In this document: in pieces, positions 36,732 through 46,619 of the stretch | Layout: every line of letters starts with the position of its first letter | Numbering within the stretch: position 1 is the first letter of the stretch | NCBI GenBank assembly: GCA_947492745.1 | Contig: CANLOE010000022.1 | Location: 1-64,000, forward strand | Length of the DNA: 64,000 bases | Source of the DNA: an uncultured Cyclobacteriaceae bacterium | Lineage (GTDB): Bacteria; Bacteroidota; Bacteroidia; Cytophagales; Cyclobacteriaceae | Direction: 5' to 3' | Translations under genes and position numbers: made by a program | The notes under the pieces: model-generated | Database searches by the model: none | Told to the model about the DNA's origin: nothing | Seen by the model: the letters and a program-made list of their open reading frames with translations, nothing else

Positions 36732-37671
36732 TATGGAGTCGAATTCAAAAATCTATATTGCTGGCCATAGAGGGATGGTCGGCTCTGCCATTCTGAGAAA
36801 ATTAGAGCAGGAAGGCTTCAAAAACTTGGTATACAGGACCTCAAAAGAGCTGGATTTGAGGTCTCAAGAACAGGTTAAAGCTTTTTTCGAAGCAGAAAAA
36901 CCCGACTATGTCATCCTCGCGGCAGCAAAAGTCGGAGGTATTCATGCGAACAATGTCTATAGAGGGGAGTTTCTCTATGACAATCTGATGATACAGAACA
37001 ATATCATTCACCAAAGCTATGAGCAAAAGGTGAAAAAGCTACTTTTCTTGGGTTCTTCCTGTATTTACCCTAAGATGGCACCACAACCGCTCAAAGAAGA
37101 GTACCTCTTGACAGGACCACTGGAGCCAACCAATGAACCTTATGCTATCGCCAAGATAGCAGGCATTAAGCTATGCGAAAACTATCGTTCACAGTATGGC
37201 TGTAACTTCATATCGGCCATGCCTACGAACCTATATGGCCCCAATGACAATTATGACCTGAACAATTCGCATGTACTCCCGGCTCTGATCAGGAAATTTC
37301 ATGAGGCAAAGGTTTCCGAAACTCCCTCTGTCGAGATATGGGGCACAGGATCTCCCAAGCGGGAATTTCTACATGTAGATGATTTGGCAGAAGCTTGCTT
37401 TTACCTGTTGAACAACTATAACGAGGCGGAACTGGTCAACATCGGCAGTGGCGTGGATATCAGTATCAAAGACTTAGCACTACTTATCAAAAAGATTGTA
37501 GGTTATGAAGGTGAACTGACTTTCGACACTTCAAAACCCGATGGAACGCCCAGAAAACTAATGGATGTCAACAAACTCAAAGACATCGGTTTTACCTATA
37601 ATATAGAACTGGAGGAAGGTATTACCAAAGTATATGAGGAGTACAAGAACAATCTCGTAAATGCACTCTGA
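36724..37671 (+). CDS. fcl: GDP-L-fucose synthase
   Basis: The 315-residue epimerase/reductase completes GDP-L-fucose synthesis from the Gmd product using NADPH. Visible are the Rossmann motif [11 protein letters not shown] (13-23), [13 protein letters not shown] (110-122) and the Tyr140/Lys144 pair in [18 protein letters not shown]-type sequence ([13 protein letters not shown]) is diagnostic. It is coupled to gmd by an 8-base overlap. A perfect 26-base palindrome follows the stop. Confidence 0.97.
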   Translation: MNNMESNSKIYIAGHRGMVGSAILRKLEQEGFKNLVYRTSKELDLRSQEQVKAFFEAEKPDYVILAAAKVGGIHANNVYRGEFLYDNLMIQNNIIHQSYEQKVKKLLFLGSSCIYPKMAPQPLKEEYLLTGPLEPTNEPYAIAKIAGIKLCENYRSQYGCNFISAMPTNLYGPNDNYDLNNSHVLPALIRKFHEAKVSETPSVEIWGTGSPKREFLHVDDLAEACFYLLNNYNEAELVNIGSGVDISIKDLALLIKKIVGYEGELTFDTSKPDGTPRKLMDVNKLKDIGFTYNIELEEGITKVYEEYKNNLVNAL

Positions 37672-37676
37672 TCATT

Positions 37677-37702
37677 GAGGCAACCTAAGCTTAGGTTGCC
37701 TC
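37677..37702. terminator. Perfect palindrome after fcl, possible terminator
   Basis: GAGGCAACCTAAG is followed directly by its exact reverse complement, 13 base pairs with almost no loop. No run of T follows, so it may be a factor-dependent terminator, a processing hairpin or a binding site. It splits gmd-fcl from the rest of the locus. Confidence 0.5.
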
Positions 37703-37821
37703 CACTTTCAAGGGTAGGGTGAACTCCCAAATCGGTTATGTTCACCTCCACATTTGTCATCCATCAATCCAGGTAACCGTATCGCTGATACAGTTTGGGA
37801 TTCCATGTGCGGTTTATAAAC

Positions 37822-39072
37822 ATGAAGTTATTTCTAAATAGTATAGTAGAATGGTCTTCTTTGAATATGCAGACCAAAAGATTCGCCATCGGAGCATTAT
37901 CCCTATTTGCCTTATCGATGATTTCGCCCGTCCTGAACAGTGATTCCAATAGGTTGAATCTTTATGTTCATCAGGCCAGGGCATTTCTAGAAGGTAGGCT
38001 GGACATTACCAACACTATCGATGAAAAGGATAATATACAGGACACTTCTTTATCAGGAGGAAAAAGGTACGTCGCCTTTCCCCCTTTTCCGGCTGTATTA
38101 TTGATTCCTTTCGTAGCCCTGTTCGAAGGAGCCAATACTGTATTGATAGCCCTTCTACTGACTGTCACAAACGTATATCTGTTCTTGACAATCCTAAGAA
38201 AACTGGAGGTCCCTGGACAGGATGCCATATGGCTGTGTATTGCCCTTTTTTTAGGTACCGCCTATTGGATGACCATCAAGGGCAGTGATCAGGTTACTTA
38301 CTTTGCGCATATTGTATGTGTCAGCCTGGTGATTACTGCCATTAGAGAATCCTTGTTCAAAAGTCGTGGTTGGTTGATAGGGATATGCCTTGGATGTGCC
38401 TTTCTGTCTCGGCAGATGACCCTCTATACCCTATTCTTCTTTGTACCACTCATTTGGTTCTATGGTAGGCAAATGGCTCCGAAAATGAAAGTGTTCAACA
38501 TTAGTGTCCTATTAGTGGTATTCGGTCTTTGCGTACTGTGCTATCTTTATTATAATTCGCTTCGTTTTGACGACCCTTTCGATACCGGTTATTCACACAT
38601 GTCCATCAATGCCGTGCTTTCTGACAGGGTCGAAAAATATGGGAATTTTCATGCCGCTTATCTTCCCTTTAACTTCGTATACATGTTTTTTCAAGGGCCT
38701 CATTTGATTTTTGAACATCACCTACGACCCTCCATAATGGACCCCTACGGAACGTCGATTACGTTTGCAAGTCCTTTTGTATTCGGTATTTTTTGGGCAA
38801 AAGGGAAAAAGGAACTTATTTACGGAGCGGGATTGGCTATCGCTCTGGCAATGATGCATATATTGATGTACTATAACAATGGCTGGGTGCAGCTCAATGC
38901 ACAACGGTTTACACTTGACTTCATCCTGATAGTGATGTTCCTGTTGGCCTTATCGATAAAGCAATTGCAAAAAAAAATATTTTATGCTGCTATAGCCTAT
39001 GCAGTAACTCTTAACCTGCTGTCCATGGCCATCGTTCCTCTGGGAAAAGTGCTTTATGAGACCGTAAGCTAG
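37822..39072 (+). CDS. GT-C-like multi-pass membrane glycosyltransferase
   Basis: The product has 416 residues from the ATG (a TTG at 37795 would add nine). About ten membrane segments are visible. The N-terminal loop after the first helix has SDSNRLNLYVHQARAFLEGR, and the motif RYVAFPPFPAVLLIPF follows. This layout (acidic pair, then FPPFPA) recurs in GT39/DUF2029-like membrane sugar transferases that use polyprenyl-linked donors. Substrate unknown. It would act at the periplasmic face of the inner membrane, adding a side sugar to the lipid-linked repeat. The family assignment rests on pattern only. Confidence 0.65.
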   Translation: MKLFLNSIVEWSSLNMQTKRFAIGALSLFALSMISPVLNSDSNRLNLYVHQARAFLEGRLDITNTIDEKDNIQDTSLSGGKRYVAFPPFPAVLLIPFVALFEGANTVLIALLLTVTNVYLFLTILRKLEVPGQDAIWLCIALFLGTAYWMTIKGSDQVTYFAHIVCVSLVITAIRESLFKSRGWLIGICLGCAFLSRQMTLYTLFFFVPLIWFYGRQMAPKMKVFNISVLLVVFGLCVLCYLYYNSLRFDDPFDTGYSHMSINAVLSDRVEKYGNFHAAYLPFNFVYMFFQGPHLIFEHHLRPSIMDPYGTSITFASPFVFGIFWAKGKKELIYGAGLAIALAMMHILMYYNNGWVQLNAQRFTLDFILIVMFLLALSIKQLQKKIFYAAIAYAVTLNLLSMAIVPLGKVLYETVS

Positions 39073-39115
39073 TGTCAGCAATCAACCAATGACATGAGTA
39101 TAAACTATCTACAAG

Positions 39116-40471
39116 GTGATATATAAGTTAAAATCGATTTTTCTGAAAGGTCATGAACGTAGCGTCAAGGCCAACATCAATATATTCTACTCCCTCATTA
39201 TCAAGGGAATGAGTATAGTAAGCCAATTAGCTTTGGTACCTTTGACCTTGGACTACCTCGACAAGACCCAATACGGAATCTGGCTAACGCTGGCCTCCAT
39301 CATAGGATGGTTCAGTTTCTTTGATATCGGTGTGGGAAATGGACTGAGGAACAAACTGGCCGAAGCATTGGCGAAAAACGACCTAACGATGGCCAGAAAG
39401 TATGTGAGCACTTCCTACGCGCTGGTCAGCATGATATTTTCGGCCGTTCTGGCACTCTTTCTCTTTATCAATAATTTTCTGGACTGGACTTCGATACTCA
39501 ATACCCCTAAGGCGATGGGAGTGGAACTGACCAAGCTCACTTTTTTTGTATTTTCTTTTTTCTGTATTCGGTTCGTGCTGACACTCATCGGCAACATCCT
39601 ATTTGCCTATCAAAAACCGGCCCTGAACAATCTGATTGCCCCATTGGGCAATATCCTTTCCTTATTGATCATTTATATACTTACCATTACCACAGAGGGC
39701 TCACTGTTCTATGTTGGGCTGACCTTTAGTGCTATACCCGTCATTGTATTGTTGGCATTCAACATCATACTGTTCAGCAAAAGCTTCGCAGCGATTCGCC
39801 CCAGTATAAAAGAAATCGACTTCAGCCATTCGGGAAGCTTGCTGGGACTCGGTATGCAGTTTTTTGTGATTCAGATTTCTGCATTGGTCCTGTTCACCAC
39901 CTCCAATATCATCATTACCAGAGAGTTCGGACCCGATGAGGTAACCGTATACAATATCTCTTTCAAATATTTCAGTATCCTAACGATGGTGTACGGTATT
40001 ATCGTGACCCCCTTCTGGTCGGCCATTACAGATGCATTTGTCAAAAAAGAGTACGATTGGATTCGAAAGACCATCCGAAAACTGGAGTTGATAGGTTTCG
40101 GTTTTGTACTATTGGGAGTAATCATGCTTTTGGTCTCTAATTGGGTATACGACCTATGGGTCGGGGATTCGGTAAATGTCCCCTTGAACATGGACCTCAT
40201 TATGTGGCTATTTGTGGTCGTGATGATATTGAACAGGCCCTATAATGTATTTATCAATGGTACGGGAAAGGTGCGGTTACAGCTCTATACGGCTGTGGTC
40301 AGTATCATTATCACTATACCTCTGGCCCTGTTCTTTGCCAGAAGTCTAGGGATGGGCCCGTCGGGCGTAGTCCTCTCAACGGTCTGTACCACCTTTCCTA
40401 CAATGATACTATGGAGAATACAATACAAAAAAATACTATCGGGAAAACCCCAAGGTATATGGAATCAATAG
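39116..40471 (+). CDS. wzx: Wzx-type oligosaccharide flippase
   Basis: The 451-residue product has about 12-14 membrane segments of the MATE/MOP flippase kind. The N-terminal segment SLIIKGMSIVSQLALVPLTL followed by DYLDKTQYGIWLTLASIIGW fits polysaccharide flippases (gliding to the LGxxxYGxw motif). It would turn the undecaprenyl-linked repeat unit across the inner membrane. No in-frame ATG precedes this domain, so the GTG start is used; the start is uncertain. A partner polymerase lies two genes downstream. Confidence 0.88.
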   Translation: MIYKLKSIFLKGHERSVKANINIFYSLIIKGMSIVSQLALVPLTLDYLDKTQYGIWLTLASIIGWFSFFDIGVGNGLRNKLAEALAKNDLTMARKYVSTSYALVSMIFSAVLALFLFINNFLDWTSILNTPKAMGVELTKLTFFVFSFFCIRFVLTLIGNILFAYQKPALNNLIAPLGNILSLLIIYILTITTEGSLFYVGLTFSAIPVIVLLAFNIILFSKSFAAIRPSIKEIDFSHSGSLLGLGMQFFVIQISALVLFTTSNIIITREFGPDEVTVYNISFKYFSILTMVYGIIVTPFWSAITDAFVKKEYDWIRKTIRKLELIGFGFVLLGVIMLLVSNWVYDLWVGDSVNVPLNMDLIMWLFVVVMILNRPYNVFINGTGKVRLQLYTAVVSIIITIPLALFFARSLGMGPSGVVLSTVCTTFPTMILWRIQYKKILSGKPQGIWNQ

Positions 40472-40561
40472 CCTTGGCTATCCTTTCGAAGGGAAATCGA
40501 TAAACCATCTCCTTTCGAACAAAACGGTAATACTACAAACGAGAACATTAGCTTTCTATTC

Positions 40562-41509
40562 ATGAGTAAATTGATTTATATCGTCTCTACAGGTCATTCG
40601 GGTTCAACACTGACCGACATGTGGCTGGGAAAAATACCCGGTGTCTTTTCAACGGGCGAAATCATCCACCTACCCTGGCAGCTATTAAGAGGTGCCAATC
40701 CGGAAGATCAACAGACCTATTGTTCTTGTGGCAAAGATTTCGAACAATGCTCATTTTGGAGTGCTGCACTCGCTAGATTGAAAGAAAAGACGGGTCATGA
40801 TATCTACCAGTCTCCACTGGGCTACGATACCTCCATACATGCCTCACAGCACTATGACAAAAAGAGCATCTTTCACTCTATTATTCATATCGGTCTATTG
40901 CAACTGCACGGCCTTATCGGCAACACTCCATTATGGAAAACCATAAGTGCTTATTATGCCTCCAGTATAAAAAACAATTGGACCCTTTATGATAGTATTG
41001 CCGAAGAGAGCGGTAGTGAGTACGTCATCGATTCTTCCAAGAACTTCCTGCGCTATCTGTTTTTGAAAAGTATGCGACCAAACGATGTAAAACTTGTCGT
41101 ACTGATAAGGAATGTACACGGAGTCGCCTCCAGTTCCCATCATGGACTGAACGAAAAAATCATCAAAGAAAGGGCCAATGACTGGGAGCGGTTCTACAGC
41201 CGGGTAGGTCGCTTTCTTAAAGGGCTGAACAAAGAGGAGTATTATCTGCTCAATTATGAAAAGATGTGTTCAGCCCCCGAAGAAGAGCTGAAGAAGGTAG
41301 CCAGCTTTATCGGTATTCCCGAAGAAAAAGTACCGCTGGATGCCCATATCGATACCAAACACTACCACTTGGTGGCCGGAAATCCCATACGACATCAAGG
41401 AAAGCTAAAGATACGCTATGACCAGCGCTGGAAAGAGCGACTCAATGAAGAGCAGATTGCTTACTTGGACACCATACAAAAAAAAGTAATGGACATCATC
41501 GCGCCATAG
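40562..41509 (+). CDS. Sulfotransferase family protein
   Basis: The 315-residue product has the 5'-phosphosulfate loop near the start (STGHSGSTLTD, residues 9-19) and the 3'-phosphate site later (IDSSKNFLRYLFLK, then LVVLIRNVHGVASS). These are the two PAPS-binding signatures of the family. It would move sulfate from PAPS to a sugar hydroxyl of the polymer. Genes for PAPS synthesis are not in the window. Its location between flippase and polymerase supports action on the repeat unit. Sulfated polysaccharides are frequent in marine Bacteroidota. Confidence 0.85.
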   Translation: MSKLIYIVSTGHSGSTLTDMWLGKIPGVFSTGEIIHLPWQLLRGANPEDQQTYCSCGKDFEQCSFWSAALARLKEKTGHDIYQSPLGYDTSIHASQHYDKKSIFHSIIHIGLLQLHGLIGNTPLWKTISAYYASSIKNNWTLYDSIAEESGSEYVIDSSKNFLRYLFLKSMRPNDVKLVVLIRNVHGVASSSHHGLNEKIIKERANDWERFYSRVGRFLKGLNKEEYYLLNYEKMCSAPEEELKKVASFIGIPEEKVPLDAHIDTKHYHLVAGNPIRHQGKLKIRYDQRWKERLNEEQIAYLDTIQKKVMDIIAP

Positions 41510-41580
41510 AGCCGCTATTATCAGCATAAATCATTAATAAAGTCAATCATTTATTTTAAGAACAGTTCCAGTACCCATCA

Positions 41581-42882
41581 ATGCTCAGTCTTAAATTTTT
41601 CCCTAGCCTTGACCCCGAAGACCGTAGAGATTTTCTTTTCTACTTGGTGTTCTTCTTTGGGTTGATACCCGTTACTCGCTGGGGAAGTTCGGACATGATC
41701 TTGATCCTGCTCAGTGGACTGGGGATGTATCATATCTACATGATACAAAAAACCGTCATCGACCCCTTCTTCTTTTATGTGTTGATTTTCTGGATGGCAG
41801 CTAATTTCTCCTCTTGGGCCATTATGGGGGACGAAGGTTTCAAGATAACTACCTTTGTAGGGAGCTGTCTCAAGCTGTTTCTAGGCTACAGTATCATGAA
41901 AGTAGCCAGAGAACGATTTCTGATATGGTACGAACACTTGATACTCTTATTGGCCTTGGTGTCTTTGTTCGGTTTTTTGATTCAGCTGACCAACCATCGG
42001 TTGTTCTCCCTAATACCGTTCAACTTTGCCGAGACAGGCCGATTGGCTGCCGGTCACTGGAACGGAATCATATTCAATTTTTCCACTTATCATATTCCCC
42101 AGAACTCAGGTTTTGTAGGAGAGCCGGGGACTTTCGGTTATTATATCGGCACGGCCATGATATTCAATCTGATGATACATCAAGGTAAGGTCAATGGTCG
42201 CTTTTTCTTCTTACTGGCAGTAGGCTTGACTTCGGTATCTACTAATTTTTATATCTCTATATTGATTTTGTCCCTCTACTTCCTCGTCAATGCTTCTCCC
42301 GGCTTAAAACTGATAGCGACCCTTTTGATTGTACCCTCAGTCTATTTCGTCTATCAGCTACCGTTCGTGGGAGAGAAAATAAATCTTTTCATATCAGAGA
42401 CCAATAGCTTCAAGGATGCCTTCGTCGTGACCTCAGACCGTATCAACAGGATGGCCATTTTCCTGAATGATATCCGAGACTTGTCAAAGTACCCTTTTGG
42501 CTATGGTGTCAACGAATCGGGCATGTCCCGAAACGTATTCGATAGGGTCATCACCGGCACCAACGGTATCTCTAGGATAGCGGTACGCTTCGGTGTATTC
42601 GGTATTATCTACTTTCTGGTAATTTATTTCAAGCTATTTCGCAAGCTGAGCCTTGACCTGAAGGGCAATTATATCTTTGTGCTCATCTTGCTCATGTATA
42701 TCGGCGCCAATCCCATGGAGCGTGACTATAATGCCATGGGTATGTTCTGGCTTTTCTTTCTCATCGATAAGGATAGGGTAGCTGCTGTAATCCATGCTTA
42801 CCATCAACAAAAGGAGGCCGTCAAAGAATTAAAGGACAGTGTTCTATCAAAAAAGGAATCTCAGAATACAACAACAGTGTGA
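41581..42882 (+). CDS. wzy: Wzy-type O-antigen polymerase / ligase-like membrane protein
   Basis: The 433-residue product has about ten to twelve hydrophobic segments and one long periplasmic loop (about 130-200) that holds NSGFVGEPGTFGYYIGTAMI. The order of Glu-Pro-Gly-Thr-Phe in this loop is common to Wzy polymerases of the PF04932-like group. It would join repeat units at the periplasmic side. The symbol rests on locus logic, as Wzy sequences are poorly conserved. Confidence 0.75.
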   Translation: MLSLKFFPSLDPEDRRDFLFYLVFFFGLIPVTRWGSSDMILILLSGLGMYHIYMIQKTVIDPFFFYVLIFWMAANFSSWAIMGDEGFKITTFVGSCLKLFLGYSIMKVARERFLIWYEHLILLLALVSLFGFLIQLTNHRLFSLIPFNFAETGRLAAGHWNGIIFNFSTYHIPQNSGFVGEPGTFGYYIGTAMIFNLMIHQGKVNGRFFFLLAVGLTSVSTNFYISILILSLYFLVNASPGLKLIATLLIVPSVYFVYQLPFVGEKINLFISETNSFKDAFVVTSDRINRMAIFLNDIRDLSKYPFGYGVNESGMSRNVFDRVITGTNGISRIAVRFGVFGIIYFLVIYFKLFRKLSLDLKGNYIFVLILLMYIGANPMERDYNAMGMFWLFFLIDKDRVAAVIHAYHQQKEAVKELKDSVLSKKESQNTTTV

Positions 42883-42928
42883 AAAAGATGCAGGACTTCT
42901 ATCATAAACCCCGTAAACCGTTTCAGTT

Positions 42929-44215
42929 ATGAAGGTACTTTGGTTTTCCAATACCCCAGGCCTAGGAGGAGAATACCTCAACCTATCCACCAAAGGTGGT
43001 GGTTGGATCATTGCTTTGCAGAAGGCATTGGCCCAGAGCAAGGAGGTTGATCTCGGTTATGTTTTCTATAGTGAAAACACCTCTACACCCTTTGAGCATA
43101 AGGGGACAACCTATCTGCCCATACAGCGTAAGGCAAACAGCAAACTGAAGCGACTGGCATGGAAGTTCATGGAAAAGGTAGAGTATGATGAAAACCTCTC
43201 TTCTTTTCTCCAGGCCATTGAGCAGTTCCGACCCGACATGATACATATTCATGGTAGCGAGAATCCTTTTGGACTGATCATCCCCCATGTGCCGAACATC
43301 CCGGTAGCCATTTCCATACAAGGTAACCTGACTGTATATGCAGACAAGTTTTTCTCAGGACTACCCCGGCCAAGGGGCCTAGCAGCACTGAAACCGAAGA
43401 ATTACCTTCTGATGAAACAGTTCAAGGCCTTTTATAACAAAGCCAAGATAGAACAGGAGATGCTGGCCAGCTCCCGGTACGTTCTAGGTCGCACCGACTG
43501 GGACCGCAGAATCTGTAAAGTACTGGCCCCAAAAGCGGCCTATTTTCACTCTGACGAGGTTATCAGACCGGAGTTTTATACCAAGAAATGGCATGCCCTA
43601 CCAAAATCGAGCAAGACTAGCTATCTGACCACTTCAAGCAACAGTCACTATAAAGGTTTTGAAACGATTATCGATACGGCCATTAAACTTAAGGGGCTTG
43701 GTCATAACTTCGAGTGGGCCATCGCCGGTCTGAACATATCGCAGGACCTAGTGCAGCGTAGCATGAAATCCAGAAAAATACATAATCTGCAAGAACTCAA
43801 CATCAGATTACTGGGACACCTATCGGTAGAGGATATTATAGATAGGATGTTAAGAACCAATGTATATGTACAGGTTTCCCATATCGAGAACAGTCCCAAT
43901 AGCCTCTGCGAAGCTATGCTCATCGGCTTACCTATCGTCGCCTCATATGTCGGTGGTACCACTACGATGATCAAAGAAGGAGCGGGAGCCTTGCCCGTTC
44001 AAAGTGGGGATGCCTTTGCACTGGCAGGTGCTTTACTGGAACTGGACCAAGACCCTGACAAGGCCCGGGAAATCGCCGAGCAGGCCTACCGCATTGCTCA
44101 TAAAAGACATGACCCAAAAAAAATAGCTGCTGACCTGCTCGATACCTATCAAACCATCATTGCGGACCACCGACAAAGCAAAGTATCAACGGTCATCCCA
44201 CAGCACTCTTTATGA
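42929..44215 (+). CDS. Glycosyltransferase family 4 (1)
   Basis: The 428-residue cytoplasmic GT-B enzyme has a donor-site motif near residues 318-340, HIENSPNSLCEAMLIGLPIV followed by ASYVGG, the E-x7-E pattern of GT4 enzymes. The N-terminal acceptor domain begins MKVLWFSNTPGLGGEYLN and has PDMIHIHGSENPFGLI. It would add one sugar to the lipid-linked repeat. Donor unknown; GDP-fucose made by the first two genes is one candidate. It overlaps the following acyltransferase by 4 bases. Confidence 0.88.
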   Translation: MKVLWFSNTPGLGGEYLNLSTKGGGWIIALQKALAQSKEVDLGYVFYSENTSTPFEHKGTTYLPIQRKANSKLKRLAWKFMEKVEYDENLSSFLQAIEQFRPDMIHIHGSENPFGLIIPHVPNIPVAISIQGNLTVYADKFFSGLPRPRGLAALKPKNYLLMKQFKAFYNKAKIEQEMLASSRYVLGRTDWDRRICKVLAPKAAYFHSDEVIRPEFYTKKWHALPKSSKTSYLTTSSNSHYKGFETIIDTAIKLKGLGHNFEWAIAGLNISQDLVQRSMKSRKIHNLQELNIRLLGHLSVEDIIDRMLRTNVYVQVSHIENSPNSLCEAMLIGLPIVASYVGGTTTMIKEGAGALPVQSGDAFALAGALLELDQDPDKAREIAEQAYRIAHKRHDPKKIAADLLDTYQTIIADHRQSKVSTVIPQHSL

Positions 44216-44820
44216 CAAGCGCCATGACAAAAAGAAAGTACAAAGGTCTCCCCTATACGATAGGTATTCTCCGAAGAAAGGTTCGTGGAATCTGGGGTAA
44301 AATCTATTTTTGGAACGGAAAGTTTCACGGAGTCCAATTCGAAGGCAAGAGCAAGTTTATCGGTCGACCAAAATTCAGGATATACCCCGACACCCATGTA
44401 AGGATAGGCCGAGGATGTGAATTCCTATCGGGCAGTACGGATAACCTTATCGGTATCAATCGGCCCTGTATCATCTCCACGTTCAATCCCGGTACGGAGA
44501 TTACCATAGGTGCCGGCACAGGATGTAGCGGGACGGTCATCGGTGCTTTCAAAAGCATCACCATCGGCAAAAATGTCAAATGTGGTGCCAATACACTGAT
44601 AACGGACTCTGACTGGCATCCGGAAGACCCCAGAAGTGGGACACCACGCCCCGTTGTCATTGGTGACAATGTATGGCTGGGTGTCAATAGTACAGTCCTC
44701 AAAGGGGTGACCATCGGCGACAATGTGGTGATTGGCGCCAATAGTCTAGTAGTCAAGGATATTCCGGCCAATACTATTGCCGGTGGCAATCCCTGTAAAG
44801 TATTGAAAACGTTAAATTGA
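44212..44820 (+). CDS. Hexapeptide-repeat acyltransferase (1)
   Basis: The 202-residue product has left-handed beta-helix hexapeptide repeats from about residue 60 (ITIGAGTGCSGTVIGAFKSI, then GDNVWLGVNSTVLKGVTIGD). The catalytic His is in DSDWHPEDP (about 141). This is the WbbJ/maltose O-acetyltransferase group. It would acetylate (or acylate) a sugar hydroxyl. The start overlaps the upstream glycosyltransferase (ATGA), so the two are translated together and may act on the same sugar. Confidence 0.88.
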   Translation: MTSAMTKRKYKGLPYTIGILRRKVRGIWGKIYFWNGKFHGVQFEGKSKFIGRPKFRIYPDTHVRIGRGCEFLSGSTDNLIGINRPCIISTFNPGTEITIGAGTGCSGTVIGAFKSITIGKNVKCGANTLITDSDWHPEDPRSGTPRPVVIGDNVWLGVNSTVLKGVTIGDNVVIGANSLVVKDIPANTIAGGNPCKVLKTLN

Positions 44821-44836
44821 AATTTGAATCGTTGAT

Positions 44837-46015
44837 ATGATAAAAGTCAATTGTTTCGCAAGTGGTATTACCTTCCCTCAAGGCGAAGCTACAAGTAATA
44901 GGATCATTATGTTGGGCAAAGCACTGATCGATAGTGGTGTCCCCTTTCGGGTATATGTCAACTCCGAGGGCAATAGGATACGCCTGAACCAATCCGTTTC
45001 GGGCAATGAAAGTGGCATTGAATACACGCACTTGAACGGATCCATGGCACTGGACCTACCCAAATGGAAGCGAGCCTATAACTTCTTCGTCAAAGGCTTT
45101 CTGAATACTCGAAAAACCATCAAAAAGCTTCGCAAAGAAGAAGGTAATTATATATACCTCTACTCTCACGGTTCGCTTTATAATGTATGGGTGTCCTACC
45201 TTGCTTTTCGACACAACATACCCGTCGTCCAAGAGGTCAACGAGTGGAAAGAAGAAGTGGAAGAAAACCCTATGGTATCCTTTATCTACAAAAAAGTAAT
45301 GTTCCGATGGGCCAAGGGTGCCCTTGTCATTTCGGACAATATCGCCCAAAAGGTACTACAGCACAGTAATCCCAAGAATAAGCTCAAGACACTGTTGTTA
45401 CCCGTACTGGCCGACCGCGATGATTGGAAAAACAGAGACCTCGCTATCCAGAAAACATTTGTCTGGTGTGGCCTTGTAGAAGGATATTATAATGATGTGG
45501 AGTTTATCATCAAATCCTTTGCTAGGATCTATACGGATCATAAAGAGTACCGTGTGGTCATCTGTGGTAAGCATAAACCTGAGACCGCTACCAAGGTCGA
45601 TCTACTGACGGACTCGCTGGGTATTCCTCGGGAAAGTATCACCCTGACGGGGTTTATCTCCAATGAGGAACTCTTTCAGACCTGTCAGTCGGCTACGGCA
45701 CTGCTGTCACCGTTATGGGATGATCAACGGTCCAAAGCACGCTTTCCTACCAAGGTAGCCAGTTTTCTCTTCTCGGAAAGGCCTCTTTTGACCTGTGATA
45801 TCGGCGAAGTAGGTAAGTTTCTGACCGATAATGAAAATGCACTGTTCTTTGAGCCCGGAAATGAAAAAATGCTGTCCGAGAAGATGAAATCGGTCATCAG
45901 TAACGACCGGTTGGCCAAGGATATAGGCCAAGCGGGCAGAGCACTGGCACTGGACAAATTCGACTACCATAGCTATGGCAGTCGGTTAAAGACTTTTTTC
46001 TCTGACATCAAATGA
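44837..46015 (+). CDS. Glycosyltransferase family 4 (2)
   Basis: The 392-residue GT-B protein starts with MIKVNCFASGITFPQGEATS, an acceptor domain containing RHNIPVVQEVNEWKEE, and a C-terminal donor domain with ITLTGFISNEELFQTCQSAT and FPTKVASFLFSERPLLTCDI. The usual E-x7-E signature is replaced by a variant (RFPTKVASFLFSERP), as in several Bacteroidota GT4 members. It lies 16 bases after the first acyltransferase. Confidence 0.82.
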   Translation: MIKVNCFASGITFPQGEATSNRIIMLGKALIDSGVPFRVYVNSEGNRIRLNQSVSGNESGIEYTHLNGSMALDLPKWKRAYNFFVKGFLNTRKTIKKLRKEEGNYIYLYSHGSLYNVWVSYLAFRHNIPVVQEVNEWKEEVEENPMVSFIYKKVMFRWAKGALVISDNIAQKVLQHSNPKNKLKTLLLPVLADRDDWKNRDLAIQKTFVWCGLVEGYYNDVEFIIKSFARIYTDHKEYRVVICGKHKPETATKVDLLTDSLGIPRESITLTGFISNEELFQTCQSATALLSPLWDDQRSKARFPTKVASFLFSERPLLTCDIGEVGKFLTDNENALFFEPGNEKMLSEKMKSVISNDRLAKDIGQAGRALALDKFDYHSYGSRLKTFFSDIK

Positions 46016-46086
46016 TCGAAATACACTTGATCGCTATAGTAACACTTTCTATAGCACTGACAAGTTACCGCTAGGCTAGCTCAATT

Positions 46087-46614
46087 ATGAAAAAACTATT
46101 TGCACTTATTCGGTTTGTATACTTCAAGCTCTTTACAGGTGGACTACGCCTGAACAAGGTATCCTACATAGGTCGCTCGGCCCTGCTACAGTGTAGCCAT
46201 GGGGGCAGTATCGATTGTGCCGGAAAAATCAGATTGGATGCCTTTTCGGAAATTGGCTCTCAAGGTGAATTACGCTTAGGTCATAATTTTGTCATCAACC
46301 CTTATTCCAGAGTTATCGCCCATGAAAAAATCACTATAGGTGACAATGTGGTCATTGCACGATTTGTATCTGTCCTGGATCATGATCATGCCATGGTCTT
46401 CGAGGGGGAAACAGTCAAATACGACGGCTATAACACAGCTCCCATACGTATAGGGGACAATGTCTGGCTGGGTGATAAGGTCACTGTCCTCAAAGGCGTA
46501 TCGATAGGCAATAATGTCATCGTGGCCGCCAATAGTGTCGTGACCAAGGATGTACCTCCCAATGTAATCGTGGGAGGTATACCCGCCAAAGTACTAAAAA
46601 AACACAACGTATAG
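46087..46614 (+). CDS. Hexapeptide-repeat acyltransferase (2)
   Basis: The 175-residue left-handed beta-helix protein has repeats such as IRIGDNVWLGDKVTVLKGVS and IGNNVIVAANSVVTKDVPP. The active-site His is in SVLDHDHAM (about 97-105). The N-terminus (KKLFALIRFVYFKLFTGGLR) is amphipathic and could touch the membrane. It resembles colanic-acid WcaF/WcaB-type O-acetyltransferases. It sits between the second and third GT4 genes. Confidence 0.86.
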   Translation: MKKLFALIRFVYFKLFTGGLRLNKVSYIGRSALLQCSHGGSIDCAGKIRLDAFSEIGSQGELRLGHNFVINPYSRVIAHEKITIGDNVVIARFVSVLDHDHAMVFEGETVKYDGYNTAPIRIGDNVWLGDKVTVLKGVSIGNNVIVAANSVVTKDVPPNVIVGGIPAKVLKKHNV

Positions 46615-46619
46615 ACCCT

